In this document: positions 63,858-64,000 of the stretch, piece by piece
Layout of the letters: every line of letters starts with the position of its first letter
Position numbering within the stretch: position 1 is the first letter of the stretch
NCBI GenBank assembly: GCA_003313425.1
Contig: NHZP01000008.1
Location: 372,001 to 436,000, forward strand
DNA: 64,000 nucleotides
Reading direction: 5' to 3'
Source: Pseudopyrenochaeta lycopersici
Taxonomy: Eukaryota > Ascomycota > Dothideomycetes > Pleosporales > Pseudopyrenochaetaceae
The notes under the pieces: generated by a model
Databases searched by the model: none
The model's input: the letters and a program-made list of their open reading frames with translations, nothing else
Told to the model about the DNA's origin: nothing
Program-made: the position numbers and the translations under genes

Positions 63858-64000
63858 ATGGACTTTTCCTCCTCCACCAACCCAAATCACATGGATTTTC
63901 ACAGGCCTTCGTCCACCCTCAGCTCAATCGACCGGAAACCCTCCACTTTCTCCTTTGACGACAATTCCACCCTGGACTCTGCCATCCTGGACACTCCCGT
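63858..64000 (+). CDS. Start of an unidentified gene (3' part outside window)
   Basis: An ATG in good context (CGCCATGGAC) opens a frame that stays open for 143 bases to the window edge. It encodes about 47 residues that begin MDFSSSTNPNHMDFHRP. They are rich in Ser, Asp and Pro, like the disordered N-terminus of a regulatory protein. No domain is visible yet. A long pyrimidine-rich leader and a 3.2-kb upstream gap favour a regulatory gene, but this is inference. Confidence 0.6.
   Translation, partial: MDFSSSTNPNHMDFHRPSSTLSSIDRKPSTFSFDDNSTLDSAILDTP

Noticed and set aside
1..64000. Secondary-metabolite or other biosynthetic gene cluster
   Set aside because: No polyketide synthase, NRPS, terpene synthase, P450 or pathway regulator is visible; the genes are mostly unrelated housekeeping functions.

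Overview
The window comes from a filamentous ascomycete fungus (Pezizomycotina), most likely a dothideomycete. About twenty genes carry short GT–AG introns of roughly 45–110 bp with fungal-type junctions. The gene set (SIN3, TPC1, EPT1, SulP permease, MPS1, PTC7, PRP4, ERV46, an ARS2/SERRATE-type protein) is chromosomal and mostly housekeeping. Typical Pezizomycotina accessory families are present too: a HET-domain protein, a Helo-like/NACHT/ankyrin NLR relic and a DUF2235 hydrolase. No virus, prophage, CRISPR array or autonomous transposon was seen. Exon joins given here were worked out by hand from splice signals, reading phase and family resemblance; no search or alignment was run.

Layout. 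1–5.1 kb: 3' four-fifths or so of the SIN3 co-repressor gene (+), cut by the window edge. 6.1–11.6 kb: an ANCHR/ZFYVE19-like protein (−), a DsbA-like thioredoxin-fold protein (+), the mitochondrial thiamine pyrophosphate carrier TPC1 (−) and, divergent from it, a gamma-butyrobetaine dioxygenase-like enzyme (+). 12.3–16.4 kb: one F-box/2EXR-like gene (−), then a gene-poor stretch with an intron-containing tRNA-Ala (−). 16.4–20 kb: an Env7/STK16-type kinase (+) convergent with a DUF2235 hydrolase (−). 20.9–23.5 kb: a broken NLR gene (−) with several frameshifts and an in-frame stop.

24.6–36 kb: EPT1/CPT1 (+), an unrecognised multi-pass membrane protein (+), a GH105-like glycosidase (−), a divergently transcribed amino-acid permease (+), a HET protein (−) and a TspO/MBR protein (−). 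36.8–48.7 kb: four plus-strand genes: ARS2-like, LEC1-like PX/PXB protein, ERV46, and a compact Mex67-like protein with no NTF2-like domain. 49.3–60.6 kb: sulfate permease (−), MPS1-type kinase (−), PTC7 phosphatase (−) and, divergent, PRP4 (+). 60.6–63.9 kb: 3.2 kb without a convincing gene, ending at the start of a gene that leaves the window at 63,858.

Functional links are modest. Several products act in RNA metabolism (ARS2-like, Mex67-like, PRP4) or in mitochondria (TPC1, probably the dioxygenase, PTC7). Two belong to non-self recognition families (HET, NLR relic). Gene order does not indicate a biosynthetic cluster. The observations most worth following are the decayed NLR, the RGG–LRR–UBA Mex67-like gene, the long partly open intron in SIN3 and the in-frame intron inside the catalytic loop of the Env7-type kinase.
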